Part shown: positions 41,620-49,797 of the stretch, one piece after another | Numbering within the stretch: the first letter of the stretch is position 1 | Layout of the letters: the number at the start of each line of letters is the position of its first letter | Assembly: GCF_017573465.1 (NCBI RefSeq) | Contig: NZ_JAGEPF010000019.1 | Coordinates: 185,543-249,542, forward strand | Source: Actinomadura violacea | GTDB lineage: Bacteria; Actinomycetota; Actinomycetes; Streptosporangiales; Streptosporangiaceae | Reading direction: 5' to 3' | DNA length: 64,000 nt | The notes under the pieces: model-generated | The model's input: only the letters and a program-made list of their open reading frames with translations | Database searches by the model: none | Told to the model about the DNA's origin: nothing | Position numbers and translations under genes: made by a program

Positions 41620-44100
41620 CTACCGGCGCCGCATGCGGTTCGGCAGGTCGTTGAGCCGGTCGGCCAGGTCCGCGGCGCGCGAACCGGTGTCGCGCAGCGC
41701 GGACCGCGCCTGCGCCATCGCCGACGGCGGGAAGACCCGCGCCCGCCAGCGCGCCCCGCGCCCCACCGACGACGCGAACGCCGCGCGGACGGTCCGCACG
41801 TCGGCGCGCAGCCGCTCCGGCGGCTCCGCCGCCCGGGCCCGCGCGTAGCGGGCCAGCTCCTCCGCCCGGGCGATGCGCCCGAGCGCCTCCGCGGGCACCG
41901 CGTCCAGCTCCAGCAGCTCGCCGAGCCGCCGCGCCGCCGCGCGCGGCGAGTCGCTCGGCCGCCACTCCAGACCGTGGTCGAGGGCGTCGGCGTGCATCTC
42001 CCGCCATGCCGCGTGCGCGGCGCCGTCGTCGTCGGAACCGCCGCCCGGCGCGCCGCCGCGCCCGTCCTGGCCGGGGTCCCCGCCGCGGTCGCGCGGCTTG
42101 GCCGCCAGCGCGGCCCAGCGGCGCCGCCGGGTGAGCGCACGCAGCGCCATCGGGACCGCGAGGAGCAGCAGCACCAGCACCCCGCCCGCGATCCACGGCG
42201 CGGCCGCCATCCCGCCGTTCCCGGCGTCCTGCTCGGTGAGGCCGCCCTGCGGGCCGGTGTCGTTGCGGTGCGGCGCGGCCTGCGGCGAGGCCGACGCCCG
42301 GTCCGGCCCCGACGTCGCCGAAGGGCTCGGCAGCGCGTCGTCGCCCGGCCGCCCGCCGCCGGTGCCCGACGGCTGGCTGTAGCCCGGCGTCACCGCCGTG
42401 CCCTGCCCCGCCGCGCCCGCCGGCGTCGGCTCGAACCGCACCCAGCCCGACCCCTCGAAGTACAGCTCGGGCCAGGCGTGCGCGTCCCGCGACCGCACCA
42501 CCCACGTGCCCGGCTGCGTCTGCGTGCCGGCCGTGTACCCCATCGCGACCCGCGACGGGATCCCGAGGATCCGCGCCATCAGCGCCATCGACGCGGCGAA
42601 CTGCTCGCAGTACCCGCGCTTGCTGCGCAGCAGGAAGTCGACGAGGTCGTTGCCGTGCTGCGGCGCCGGCGTCGACAGGTCGTAGGTGAACCCGCCGGTG
42701 AGGGTGAACCAGCGCTGCAGCTTCACCGCCTGCGCGCGGGCGCTCGACGCGCCCGCCGTCACGTTCTGCGCGAGCGTCCTGACCTGCGGCGGGATGTTCT
42801 TCGGGACGGCGGTGTAGTGCGCGACGACGTCCGCCGGGTACCCCACCGCGGCCGACAGGTCCGCCGCGGTCGGGTCGGCGCGCAGGCTCCGGACGGTGTA
42901 GGACCGGCCGCCCGCCGAGTCGTTCAGCGAGTAGATCATCAGCGACTGCCGGTGCACCCGCCAGTCGCCCTTGATGGACACCTGCGACGGCGCGTACGGC
43001 ACCGGCAGGAAGGTCATGTCCCGGACGCCGCCGCTCACCGTCACCCGGGTGGTGACCTCGTGCACCGGGGCGATGCTCAGCCCGGGCGGCGGCGGCAGCG
43101 TCCGGCCCGACAGCCGGTCGGCGGCGCTGCTGCTCAGCCTGCTGTAGGTCCACCGGTCGCCGTCGAACCGGTCGAGCGCGTACAGCCGCAGGTAGTCGGG
43201 GCCGTCCGGGTCGTCGGTGCGGTAGGTGAGGACGATCGAGTCGTCCAGCCGGGTCAGCTCCCGTTTCAGGCTGACGAGCGGGTCCGGCGTGGTGACCGTC
43301 TGGGTGCCCTGGCCCGCGCCCCCGCCGCCGCCGAGGCCGAACACGCCGCGCGGGTGCACGCCGGGGATCGCCATCGGCAGCAGCACCGCGATCGCGACCG
43401 AGCCGGCCGCGATCCGCCGGCCGCTCGCCGCGCGCCGCCCGCCGTCGGGCTCGACGCGCTGGCCGCTCGGCGGCTCCGCGCCCGCGAGCGGCAGCTCCCC
43501 GCCGCGCCGGTGGACGGTGACCGCCCGGCCCCAGCCGCCGACCTGCTCGCGCGCGTCGGCCATCAGCAGCCCGAGGAAGCCGAGCGCGCCGATCCCGAAA
43601 GCCAGCCACCCGACGCCGTCCTGGCGGACCGCGGCGGGCACGCTGTACATCGCCAGCAGCGGCAGCCCGGCCGGCGCCGCCCGGCGCAGCCGCACCGCCA
43701 GCAGGTCGACGAGGGCGGCGACCACGCCGACGCCGGCGGCGACCAGCAGCCCGATCCCGGACACCAGCGGCACCGGCGCCGCGTACCGGTTCGCGGCGTG
43801 CCAGCCGTCCCCGGCGAGGTCGGCGAGGTGCGACAGCGAGCCGGGCGACGGCACGAACCCCAGCCACGCCTCGCCCCGCGAGTACGCCACCGTCAGGTAC
43901 AGCAGCAGCATCGCCAGCCCGCACAGCGGGTCCAGCACCGCCGGCAGCCGCAGCCGCCGCGACACCAGCGCGCCGCACATCACCGCGAGCACCGCGGCGA
44001 CGCCCGTCCAGAACCACTTGCCGCTGGCGAACAGCGGGTACAGGCCGACGGAGCAGGCCAGCGTCGCCGCCCCGGCCACGACCGTCATCCGGATCCTCAT
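41620..44100 (-). CDS. Membrane-bound transglutaminase-like protein (TgpA/DUF3488 type)
   Basis: An 826-aa protein. The N-terminal 200 residues hold six or so hydrophobic segments, then one more near 245. A large extracellular region contains a transglutaminase-like core with catalytic Cys in SKRGYCEQFAASMALMARI (near residue 495) and His in SRDAHAWPELYF (near 535); the third residue is Glu in VRFEPTP. A further transmembrane helix (WIAGGVLVLLLLAVPMAL, near 640) and a DUF4129-like cytoplasmic tail follow. The role in this family is unclear, probably envelope-associated. ATGA overlap with the DUF58 gene. The longer in-frame extension across DUF58 is not real. Confidence 0.87.
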   Translation of the reverse strand: MRIRMTVVAGAATLACSVGLYPLFASGKWFWTGVAAVLAVMCGALVSRRLRLPAVLDPLCGLAMLLLYLTVAYSRGEAWLGFVPSPGSLSHLADLAGDGWHAANRYAAPVPLVSGIGLLVAAGVGVVAALVDLLAVRLRRAAPAGLPLLAMYSVPAAVRQDGVGWLAFGIGALGFLGLLMADAREQVGGWGRAVTVHRRGGELPLAGAEPPSGQRVEPDGGRRAASGRRIAAGSVAIAVLLPMAIPGVHPRGVFGLGGGGGAGQGTQTVTTPDPLVSLKRELTRLDDSIVLTYRTDDPDGPDYLRLYALDRFDGDRWTYSRLSSSAADRLSGRTLPPPPGLSIAPVHEVTTRVTVSGGVRDMTFLPVPYAPSQVSIKGDWRVHRQSLMIYSLNDSAGGRSYTVRSLRADPTAADLSAAVGYPADVVAHYTAVPKNIPPQVRTLAQNVTAGASSARAQAVKLQRWFTLTGGFTYDLSTPAPQHGNDLVDFLLRSKRGYCEQFAASMALMARILGIPSRVAMGYTAGTQTQPGTWVVRSRDAHAWPELYFEGSGWVRFEPTPAGAAGQGTAVTPGYSQPSGTGGGRPGDDALPSPSATSGPDRASASPQAAPHRNDTGPQGGLTEQDAGNGGMAAAPWIAGGVLVLLLLAVPMALRALTRRRRWAALAAKPRDRGGDPGQDGRGGAPGGGSDDDGAAHAAWREMHADALDHGLEWRPSDSPRAAARRLGELLELDAVPAEALGRIARAEELARYARARAAEPPERLRADVRTVRAAFASSVGRGARWRARVFPPSAMAQARSALRDTGSRAADLADRLNDLPNRMRRR

Positions 44101-45572
44101 GCGGCGCCTCCGGCGACGTCCGCCGCCTCGTCGGTCCCCGCGCCCGCGGTCGCGGACGTCCCGCCGGGCTCCCCGGTCTCTTGCGCGTCCTCTGTCTCTC
44201 CGGGCGCGGCGGCGGGCCGCGGGGCCGAGCCTGCCTGCTCGGCGCCCGCCCACGCCCCGGCCAGCTCCGCCGCAGACCGGACGACCAGCACCTTCCACCC
44301 GCCCGCGCGCAGCAGCGCCGCGATGGTCTGCGGCTCCAGCGGCGCGTCGTCGTCGCCGGGACGCGGCGCGGGGGCGCGCGTGTCCGCGCCGCGCGCACCG
44401 TGGACCCGCGGCCGCACGCCCCGCATCCGATGGCCCGCCTCCGGCGCGGCCGTCCGGCCGCCCGCGTCGATCAGCACCGCCAGCCGGGTGCCCGCGCCGC
44501 GCCGCGCCGCCGCGACCCGGTGCGCCTCCTCGGCGGTCAGCGCCCCGAACACCGCCGCGACCAGCCCCTCGCCCTCCCGGCCCTGCCCGGGCGCGCCGCC
44601 CAGCGCCGCCAGGCCGGGCGTCAGCGACGCGGCCCTGGACCGGTGCGCGACGGCCAGCGCCTCCAGCAGCAGCCCCTCGAACGCCCCGTCGAACGACGCC
44701 GCCGCCGACAGCGCCTCGCCCTCGTCGGTGACGAACCGCAGGTTCATCCCCGTCCGCCCGAGATGCACCCCGACGGACGCGGCGACCGACACCGCCTGCT
44801 CGAACGAGCCGCCCGGCCCGTCGCCCCAGTGCGCGCCGCGCCGGGTGTCCAGGAACAGCGTCCCGCTGCTCTGGAAGTGCTGCTCCTCGCGCCGCACCAT
44901 CAGCTCGCCGTGCCGCGCCGTCGACCGCCAGTGCACCCGCCGCAGGTCGTCGCCGTGCCGGTACTCGCGCGGCGCCACGTCGTCCTCGCCCGCCGCCGAC
45001 ACCGCCCGCGCCAGGCTCTCGCCGCCGCCTCCCCACGCGCCGCTCAGCCGGGTCCCCGGCAGCGGCACGATCGCCGGCGTGACGGTGAGGGTGTCGGACA
45101 TGCTGAACGAGCGGACCAGCTCCACCATCCCGAACGGGTCGGCCAGCCGGACCGTCAGCGGCCCCACCCGGAACCGGCCGCGCACGTCCGACCGGATCCG
45201 GTAGCCGAGCTCGCGCGAGCCCTGCGACTCGATCCGGTCCAGCACGAACCGCGCCCGCCCGCCGAGCGCGTAGGGCACCCGGTCCTCCACCAGCAGCAGC
45301 CCGCTCGGCATCCGCGACACGTTCTCCAGCCGCAGGTCGACGCGCGTCTCGTGGCCGACCGGCAGCCGCGCCGGCTCCAGCCGCCGCGCGCACGCGAGGC
45401 GGTACCGGGTCCGCGACACCGCCAGCGTCGACAGCAGCGGCAGCACCAGCACCAGCACCCCGGCGCGCAGCAGGTCGCGCTCGCCGAGCACGAACGCGCA
45501 CACGATGGCCGTCGCGCCGGCCGCCACGAAGGACCGCCCGCGCGTGGTCAGCCCGGCCAGCGCCCTCCTCAA
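44097..45572 (-). CDS. DUF58 protein
   Basis: A 491-aa protein. Two N-terminal transmembrane helices (FVAAGATAIVCAF and GVLVLVLPLLSTLAVS) precede a beta-rich region (LPVGHETRVDLRLENVSRMP) and the DUF58 core, PREYRHGDDLRRVHWRSTARHGELMVRREEQ (near residue 200), followed by a von Willebrand A-like fold (TLFLDTRRGAHW). The last 70 residues are Ala/Glu/Pro-rich. The start is TTG at 45572 with GGGAGGTGA just upstream, 4 bp past the MoxR stop. DUF58 and MoxR form a chaperone-like pair. Confidence 0.87.
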   Translation of the reverse strand: MRRALAGLTTRGRSFVAAGATAIVCAFVLGERDLLRAGVLVLVLPLLSTLAVSRTRYRLACARRLEPARLPVGHETRVDLRLENVSRMPSGLLLVEDRVPYALGGRARFVLDRIESQGSRELGYRIRSDVRGRFRVGPLTVRLADPFGMVELVRSFSMSDTLTVTPAIVPLPGTRLSGAWGGGGESLARAVSAAGEDDVAPREYRHGDDLRRVHWRSTARHGELMVRREEQHFQSSGTLFLDTRRGAHWGDGPGGSFEQAVSVAASVGVHLGRTGMNLRFVTDEGEALSAAASFDGAFEGLLLEALAVAHRSRAASLTPGLAALGGAPGQGREGEGLVAAVFGALTAEEAHRVAAARRGAGTRLAVLIDAGGRTAAPEAGHRMRGVRPRVHGARGADTRAPAPRPGDDDAPLEPQTIAALLRAGGWKVLVVRSAAELAGAWAGAEQAGSAPRPAAAPGETEDAQETGEPGGTSATAGAGTDEAADVAGGAA

Positions 45573-45576
45573 CCGG

Positions 45577-46650
45577 TCACCTCCCGGGGGAGGGCACCGG
45601 CAGCCGGCGCACCAGGTCGGCGACCACCTGCTCGGGGCGGCGCCGCTCGACCTGCGCCTCCGCGGTCGGCAGCAGCCGGTGCGCGAGGACGGGGACGGCC
45701 AGCTCCTGGACGTCGTCCGGCAGCACGTAGTCGCGGTCGTCCAGCGCCGCGTACGCCCGCGCCGCCCGCACCAGATGCAGGGTGGCGCGCGGGGACGCGC
45801 CGAGCCGCAGCTCCGGGTGCTTGCGGGTCGCGGTGACCAGGTCGATCGCGTACTGCCGCACCGACGCCGCGACGTGCTGGCGGCGCACCACCTCGATCAG
45901 CTCGCGGACGTCGGAGGCGTGCGCGACCGGGGTGAGCCGGTCCAGCGGCGACGACCCGCCGTGCGCGTCGAGCATCTCCAGCTCCGACGCCGGGTCGGGG
46001 TACCCCATCGAGATCCGCGCGGTGAACCGGTCCCGCTGCGCCTCCGGCAGCGGGTAGGTGCCCTCCATCTCGACCGGGTTCTGCGTGGAGATCACCATGA
46101 ACGGGGGCTCCAGCGCGTAGGTGGTGCCGTCCACCGTGACCTGGCGCTCCTCCATGCACTCCAGCAGCGCCGACTGCGTCTTCGGCGACGCCCGGTTGAT
46201 CTCGTCGCCGACCACGATGTTGGCGAACACCGGCCCCGGCTTGAACTCGAACTCGCGCAGCTCCTGGTTGTAGGCGCTGACCCCGGTGATGTCGCTGGGC
46301 AGCAGGTCCGGCGTGAACTGCACCCGCCGCACCGAGCAGTCGACCGAGCGCGCGAGGGCCTTGGCCAGCATCGTCTTGCCGACGCCGGGGACGTCCTCGA
46401 TCAGCAGGTGCCCCTCGGCGAGCAGCACGGTCAGCGCGAGCCGCACCGCCTTCGGCTTGCCCTCGATGACCGACTCGACGGCGCCGCGGATCCGGTCGGC
46501 GACCTGCACGAGGCCGGCCAGGCCGCGGCCGGGCCCCTCGCGTCCCGCCGCGCCCTCCGCCCCGCCGCCGCCCGCGCTGCCGGGCCGGGTGCCACGCGAT
46601 GCCGGGGGGTCGGTCTCCATGAACGACTCGCCGTGCGTGCCTACTGCCAC
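45577..46650 (-). CDS. MoxR-family AAA+ ATPase
   Basis: A 357-aa ATPase. Walker A is EDVPGVGKTMLAKALA (near residue 85), Walker B VVGDEINRASPKTQSALLE (near 145), sensor 1 STQNPVEMEGTYPLPEAQRDRF. An arginine finger and lid domain follow, ending LVRRLPVPSPGR. MoxR ATPases remodel or insert cofactors into partner proteins; here the DUF58 and transglutaminase genes follow directly. GTG at 46650 is chosen because AGGAGG lies 5-8 bp upstream. The first 50 residues are Gly/Pro-rich and disordered. Confidence 0.9.
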   Translation of the reverse strand: MAVGTHGESFMETDPPASRGTRPGSAGGGGAEGAAGREGPGRGLAGLVQVADRIRGAVESVIEGKPKAVRLALTVLLAEGHLLIEDVPGVGKTMLAKALARSVDCSVRRVQFTPDLLPSDITGVSAYNQELREFEFKPGPVFANIVVGDEINRASPKTQSALLECMEERQVTVDGTTYALEPPFMVISTQNPVEMEGTYPLPEAQRDRFTARISMGYPDPASELEMLDAHGGSSPLDRLTPVAHASDVRELIEVVRRQHVAASVRQYAIDLVTATRKHPELRLGASPRATLHLVRAARAYAALDDRDYVLPDDVQELAVPVLAHRLLPTAEAQVERRRPEQVVADLVRRLPVPSPGR

Positions 46651-47062
46651 CAAACCCTCCTCAGCCGTCCGGCCGCGGTGTGCTCGAAGGCCCCTGACGG
46701 AGCCCGCCCCCCGGGACCGGGGGCCCGTCTCGTCGCGACCGGTGCGGCGCCCTGCGCGCCCGCCCAACCGACAGTACGTCGTCGGCGGGCCCGCCGCGAT
46801 GTTCATGGGGAACGCGAGCCCATTGTGCTCCACGGAGATCACCGCCACGGCCCGGCCGGTCCCTCCACTCCGCCCCACCGGCCGCTTCCGGCCCTCCCGC
46901 GCGCCCCCTCGAAGTCCCGCCGCACGGGGCGCCGCGGGCCGTCCCGGCGGTGTCGCGCAGGGGAGCGGCACGCGGAGGGGGTCCCGCGCCCCCCACTCCA
47001 CACCACCCCGTCTGACCTGCGGGTTTCTCGACGATCTTCGTGCGTGAGAGGCGTTTTCCTTG
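46651..47062. other. Divergent intergenic region between moxR and mraZ
   Basis: About 410 bp without a supported gene. It has a hairpin-prone GC run around 46708-46730 in the moxR 5' region. On the minus strand two TGGRG boxes with 10-bp spacing (TGGGG at 46873-46877, TGGAG at 46863-46867) resemble the MraZ boxes at the other end. Open frames crossing it have no start signals and look like GC artefacts. Confidence 0.6.
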
Positions 47063-47090
47063 TTGACGGTGGGGAAGAGTGGAGTAGAGT
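47063..47090 (+). promoter_or_regulatory. mraZ / dcw promoter
   Basis: TTGACG (47063-47068), 16 bp, TAGAGT (47085-47090): a good sigma-70-type match. The -10 lies inside the array of MraZ-type boxes. Confidence 0.65.
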
Positions 47091-47104
47091 GGGGCGCCGT
47101 GGGG
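47070..47104 (+). promoter_or_regulatory. Four MraZ-type binding boxes with 10-bp period
   Basis: TGGGG (47070-47074), TGGAG (47080-47084), TGGGG (47090-47094) and TGGGG (47100-47104) are spaced exactly 10 bp apart. MraZ is known to bind repeated TGGGN boxes separated by 5 bp upstream of its own gene, so this is its probable autoregulatory operator for the dcw cluster. Confidence 0.8.
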
Positions 47105-47142
47105 AGCAGTAGCGCCTCAATGCGGCGCGGGAGGTGGGGCCG

Positions 47143-47574
47143 GTGTTCCTCGGCACCCATTCACCGCGCCTCGACGACAAGGGACGACTGTTCCTGCCGG
47201 CGAAGTACCGCGAGGAGCTGTCGGGGGGATTGGTGATCACGAAGGGCCAGGAACGCTGCCTGTACGTCTTCCCCATGGCGGAGTTCCAGCGCATCACCGA
47301 GGCTCTGCGTGCCGCGCCGGTCACCGAGAGGACGGTCCGCGCCTACAGCCGGGTCTTCTTCGCCAGCGCCTCCGACGAGGTCCCCGACAAGCAGGGCCGC
47401 GTCACGATCCCGCCGCCGCTGCGCAAGTACGCGGGGCTCACCCGCGACTGCACGGTCATCGGCGCCAACACACGCCTGGAGATCTGGGACACCCAGGCCT
47501 GGGAGTCCTACCTCGAGCAGGAGGAGCAGGCGTTCTCCGACGTCTCGGAGGAGGTGTTGCCAGGGATCCTCTAG
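47143..47574 (+). CDS. mraZ: Transcriptional regulator MraZ
   Basis: A 143-aa protein with two AbrB-like (SpoVT/MraZ) swapped-hairpin domains, FLGTHSPRLDDKGRLFLPAKYREEL and SASDEVPDKQGRVTIPPPLRKYAGL; the DKGR and DKQGR turns bind DNA. GTG 47143 is chosen because GGGAGGTGGGG lies 5-6 bp upstream and the resulting length and N-terminus (FLGTHSPRLD) match the family; a GTG at 47134 would add three residues. It regulates the dcw cluster and itself through the box array upstream. Confidence 0.95.
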   Translation: MFLGTHSPRLDDKGRLFLPAKYREELSGGLVITKGQERCLYVFPMAEFQRITEALRAAPVTERTVRAYSRVFFASASDEVPDKQGRVTIPPPLRKYAGLTRDCTVIGANTRLEIWDTQAWESYLEQEEQAFSDVSEEVLPGIL

Positions 47575-47600
47575 ACGACCCGTCGGTCCGTTGACCGGCA

Positions 47601-47619
47601 CTGGCCCACGTTCGGCCAG
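47601..47619 (+). terminator. Hairpin after mraZ, possible attenuator
   Basis: CTGGCC-CACGTTC-GGCCAG, a 6-bp stem with a 7-base loop, 26 bp after the mraZ stop. The 243-bp gap to rsmH otherwise shows no clear gene or strong promoter; a second small hairpin (CCGCG-GTAA-CGCGG) lies around 47678-47692. Confidence 0.35.
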
Positions 47620-47817
47620 GTCTCCAGCCGCTCTCCGAGCCAGCTGGCGCAGCTTCCCCGGTGCCAGACGGCGACCCCCCGCGGTAACGCGGTGATCTTC
47701 CCTTAGGGCAGCGGATGGGGACCTGGCCGGGCGAGGCCGCCGCCGGGGGCGGGCAAGGTCCGGACCGGCGATGCCACGCAGTCCGCGAGCGAAGTGGCAG
47801 TACCAGGGGGGTGAACC

Positions 47818-48804
47818 ATGGACGTGGGAGACCACGCGGCCGGGGCCGGTCACGTACCGGTCATGCTCGGTCGCGTTCTGGAGCTCCTCGCCCCGGCCGT
47901 GGCCGCCGCCCGCGACGCCGGACGCGCACCCCGCTACCTCGACGCCACGCTCGGCATGGGCGGCCACGCCGAGGCCATGCTGGCGGCCCACCCGGACCTG
48001 CGGCTCATCGGGCTCGACCGCGACACCACCGCGCTGGAGCGCTCCGCGCGGCGGCTGGCCCCCTTCGGCGACCGCGTCACGCTCGAGCACGCCGTCTACG
48101 ACGAGATCCCCGGCGTCCTCGCACGGCTCGGCGTCCCGGCCGTGGACGCCGTGCTGTTCGACCTCGGCGTCTCCTCCCCGCAGCTCGACGAGGCCGACCG
48201 CGGCTTCGCCTACTCCTACGACGCCCCCCTCGACATGCGGATGGACCGCACCCAGGGCCTCACCGCGGCGGAGGTCGTCAACGGCTACCCGCCCGCCGAG
48301 CTCGCCCGCATCCTGCGCGAGTACGGCGAGGAGCGGTTCGCCCAGCGCATCGCCGCGGCGATCGTCCGCGAGCGCGAGCGCGCCCCGCTCGACTCCACCA
48401 GGCGGCTCGCCGACCTGGTCCGCACCTCCATCCCGGCCGCGACGCGCCGCACCGGCGGCAACCCGGCCAAACGGACGTTCCAGGCGCTGCGCATCGAGGT
48501 GAACGGCGAGCTGGACATCTGGCGGCGGGCGCTGCCCGCCGCCCTGGACGCGCTCCCGGTCGGCGGCCGGGTCGCGGTCCTCAGCTACCACTCGCTGGAG
48601 GACCGCATCACCAAGCGGGTCCTCGCCGCCCAGGCGGCCGACACCACCCCGCCGGACCTGCCCGTCCCGCTGCCCGAGCACGAGCCGAGGTTCCGGCTCC
48701 TCACCCGCGGGGCCGAGCTGCCGTCCGACGAGGAGACCACGACCAACCCACGGGCCGGGTCGGTGCGGATGCGCGCCGCCGAGCGGGTCCGGGAGGCGAC
48801 ATGA
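47818..48804 (+). CDS. rsmH: 16S rRNA (cytosine-1402-N4)-methyltransferase
   Basis: A 328-aa enzyme (formerly mraW). HVPVMLGRVLELL is the typical opening, YLDATLGMGGHAEAML the SAM-binding motif (near residue 42), LFDLGVSSPQLDEADRGFAYSYDAPLDMRMD the catalytic signature (near 118), and RTFQALRIEVNGELD plus LSYHSLEDRITKR the C-terminal ones. It methylates C1402 of 16S rRNA. GGGGGG upstream of ATG 47818. ATGA overlap with ftsL. Confidence 0.96.
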   Translation: MDVGDHAAGAGHVPVMLGRVLELLAPAVAAARDAGRAPRYLDATLGMGGHAEAMLAAHPDLRLIGLDRDTTALERSARRLAPFGDRVTLEHAVYDEIPGVLARLGVPAVDAVLFDLGVSSPQLDEADRGFAYSYDAPLDMRMDRTQGLTAAEVVNGYPPAELARILREYGEERFAQRIAAAIVRERERAPLDSTRRLADLVRTSIPAATRRTGGNPAKRTFQALRIEVNGELDIWRRALPAALDALPVGGRVAVLSYHSLEDRITKRVLAAQAADTTPPDLPVPLPEHEPRFRLLTRGAELPSDEETTTNPRAGSVRMRAAERVREAT

Positions 48805-49730
48805 CGACGACGAGCCGACGCCCGCCGGCCACCGCGCCCGCCAGGAACGCGCCGAAGAAGGGCGCGCCCCGCAAGAAGCGGCCCGACCCGGACCGCCCGT
48901 CCGACGGCGCCGCCACCACGGGACGGGTCGCGCCGCCGCGCGGCACCACGCCCAAGAGCCCGGCCAAGAAGAGCCCGGCGAAGGGCGCGCAGGGCGCGCA
49001 GTCCGCCCCGTCCAAGGCCCGGCCGCGCCGGAGCGCCTCGCCCGAGCCGAAGAAGGCCGCGCCCAACAAGAGCGTGCCCAACAAGAGCGTGCCCAACAAG
49101 AGCGTGCCCAACAAGAGCGTGCCCAACAAGAGCGCGCCGGCGACGAAGACGCGGGCCAAGGGCGCGCAGGCCGCGGAGACCAGGGCGCGGCGCGAGCCCC
49201 GCCCGGCCCGCCGCGTCGCCGCGTCGCCGCCGCGCGCCCCGTTCGTGCTGCTCATCATCGCGCTGCTCGGCGGCGCCCTGGTGAGCCTGCTGCTGCTCAA
49301 CACCGTCCTGGCGAAGGACGCCTTCACGCTGAGCAAGCTCGAGCAGGAGAACAAGGAGCTCGACCAGCGCGCCCAGGAGCTGCAGGCGCTGAACGAGCAG
49401 GAGGACTCCCCGCAGAACCTCGCGAAGAAGGCCGAGGCGCAGGGCATGCGGGAGAACAAGTACCCGCGCTTCTACTTCCCGGGCACCGGCAAGACCAGCG
49501 CGGGCGGGCTGCGGCCCGTCCCGCAGGCCGCCGCCGCCTCCGCCGGCGCGGCGGCCGTCGTGGGCGTCCCCGGCACCGTGGTGCCCGGCGACGGCGTCCC
49601 GCTGCCCACCGGCACCACGGGCGGGACCGGCGGGACCGCCTCGGGCGGCGGCTCCGCGCACGGCACCCCGCCCGCACGCGGAACGGGGGCCGCGCACGGC
49701 GGCGCCGGGAACGGGAGCGGCCGGCCGTGA
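48801..49730 (+). CDS. ftsL: FtsL-like septum protein with Lys/Pro-rich extensions
   Basis: A 309-aa single-pass protein in the ftsL position. Residues 1-145 are basic and low-complexity, with five PNKS units. A transmembrane helix (FVLLIIALLGGALVSLLLLNTVLA) is followed by an extracellular coiled coil (FTLSKLEQENKELDQRAQELQALNEQ), then LAKKAEAQGMRENKYPRFYF, the FtsL/DivIC-type ending, and a Gly/Ala/Thr-rich tail. Typical FtsL is about 100-200 aa, so both ends are extended. It should join FtsQ and a DivIC-type partner to activate FtsWI. Confidence 0.85.
   Translation: MTTTSRRPPATAPARNAPKKGAPRKKRPDPDRPSDGAATTGRVAPPRGTTPKSPAKKSPAKGAQGAQSAPSKARPRRSASPEPKKAAPNKSVPNKSVPNKSVPNKSVPNKSAPATKTRAKGAQAAETRARREPRPARRVAASPPRAPFVLLIIALLGGALVSLLLLNTVLAKDAFTLSKLEQENKELDQRAQELQALNEQEDSPQNLAKKAEAQGMRENKYPRFYFPGTGKTSAGGLRPVPQAAAASAGAAAVVGVPGTVVPGDGVPLPTGTTGGTGGTASGGGSAHGTPPARGTGAAHGGAGNGSGRP
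49062..49136 (+). repeat. Five tandem 15-bp repeats in ftsL
   Basis: Five 15-bp units (CCCAACAAGAGCGTG, the last ending GCG) encode PNKSV four times and PNKSA once, in the cytoplasmic tail of the FtsL-like protein. Near-identity at DNA level shows recent slippage expansion. Confidence 0.95.
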
Positions 49731-49797
49731 CACGGGGCAGCCGCCGGGACGGTGACGGCGCCCGCCGCACCACCGGTGCCGAGGGGCGGGGGACGCG

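Noticed and set aside
41620..45501. A 1293-residue transglutaminase/DUF58 fusion read through one long minus-strand frame
   Set aside because: The upstream portion is an off-frame reading of the DUF58 gene; a clear ATG overlapping the DUF58 stop at 44100 starts the real protein.
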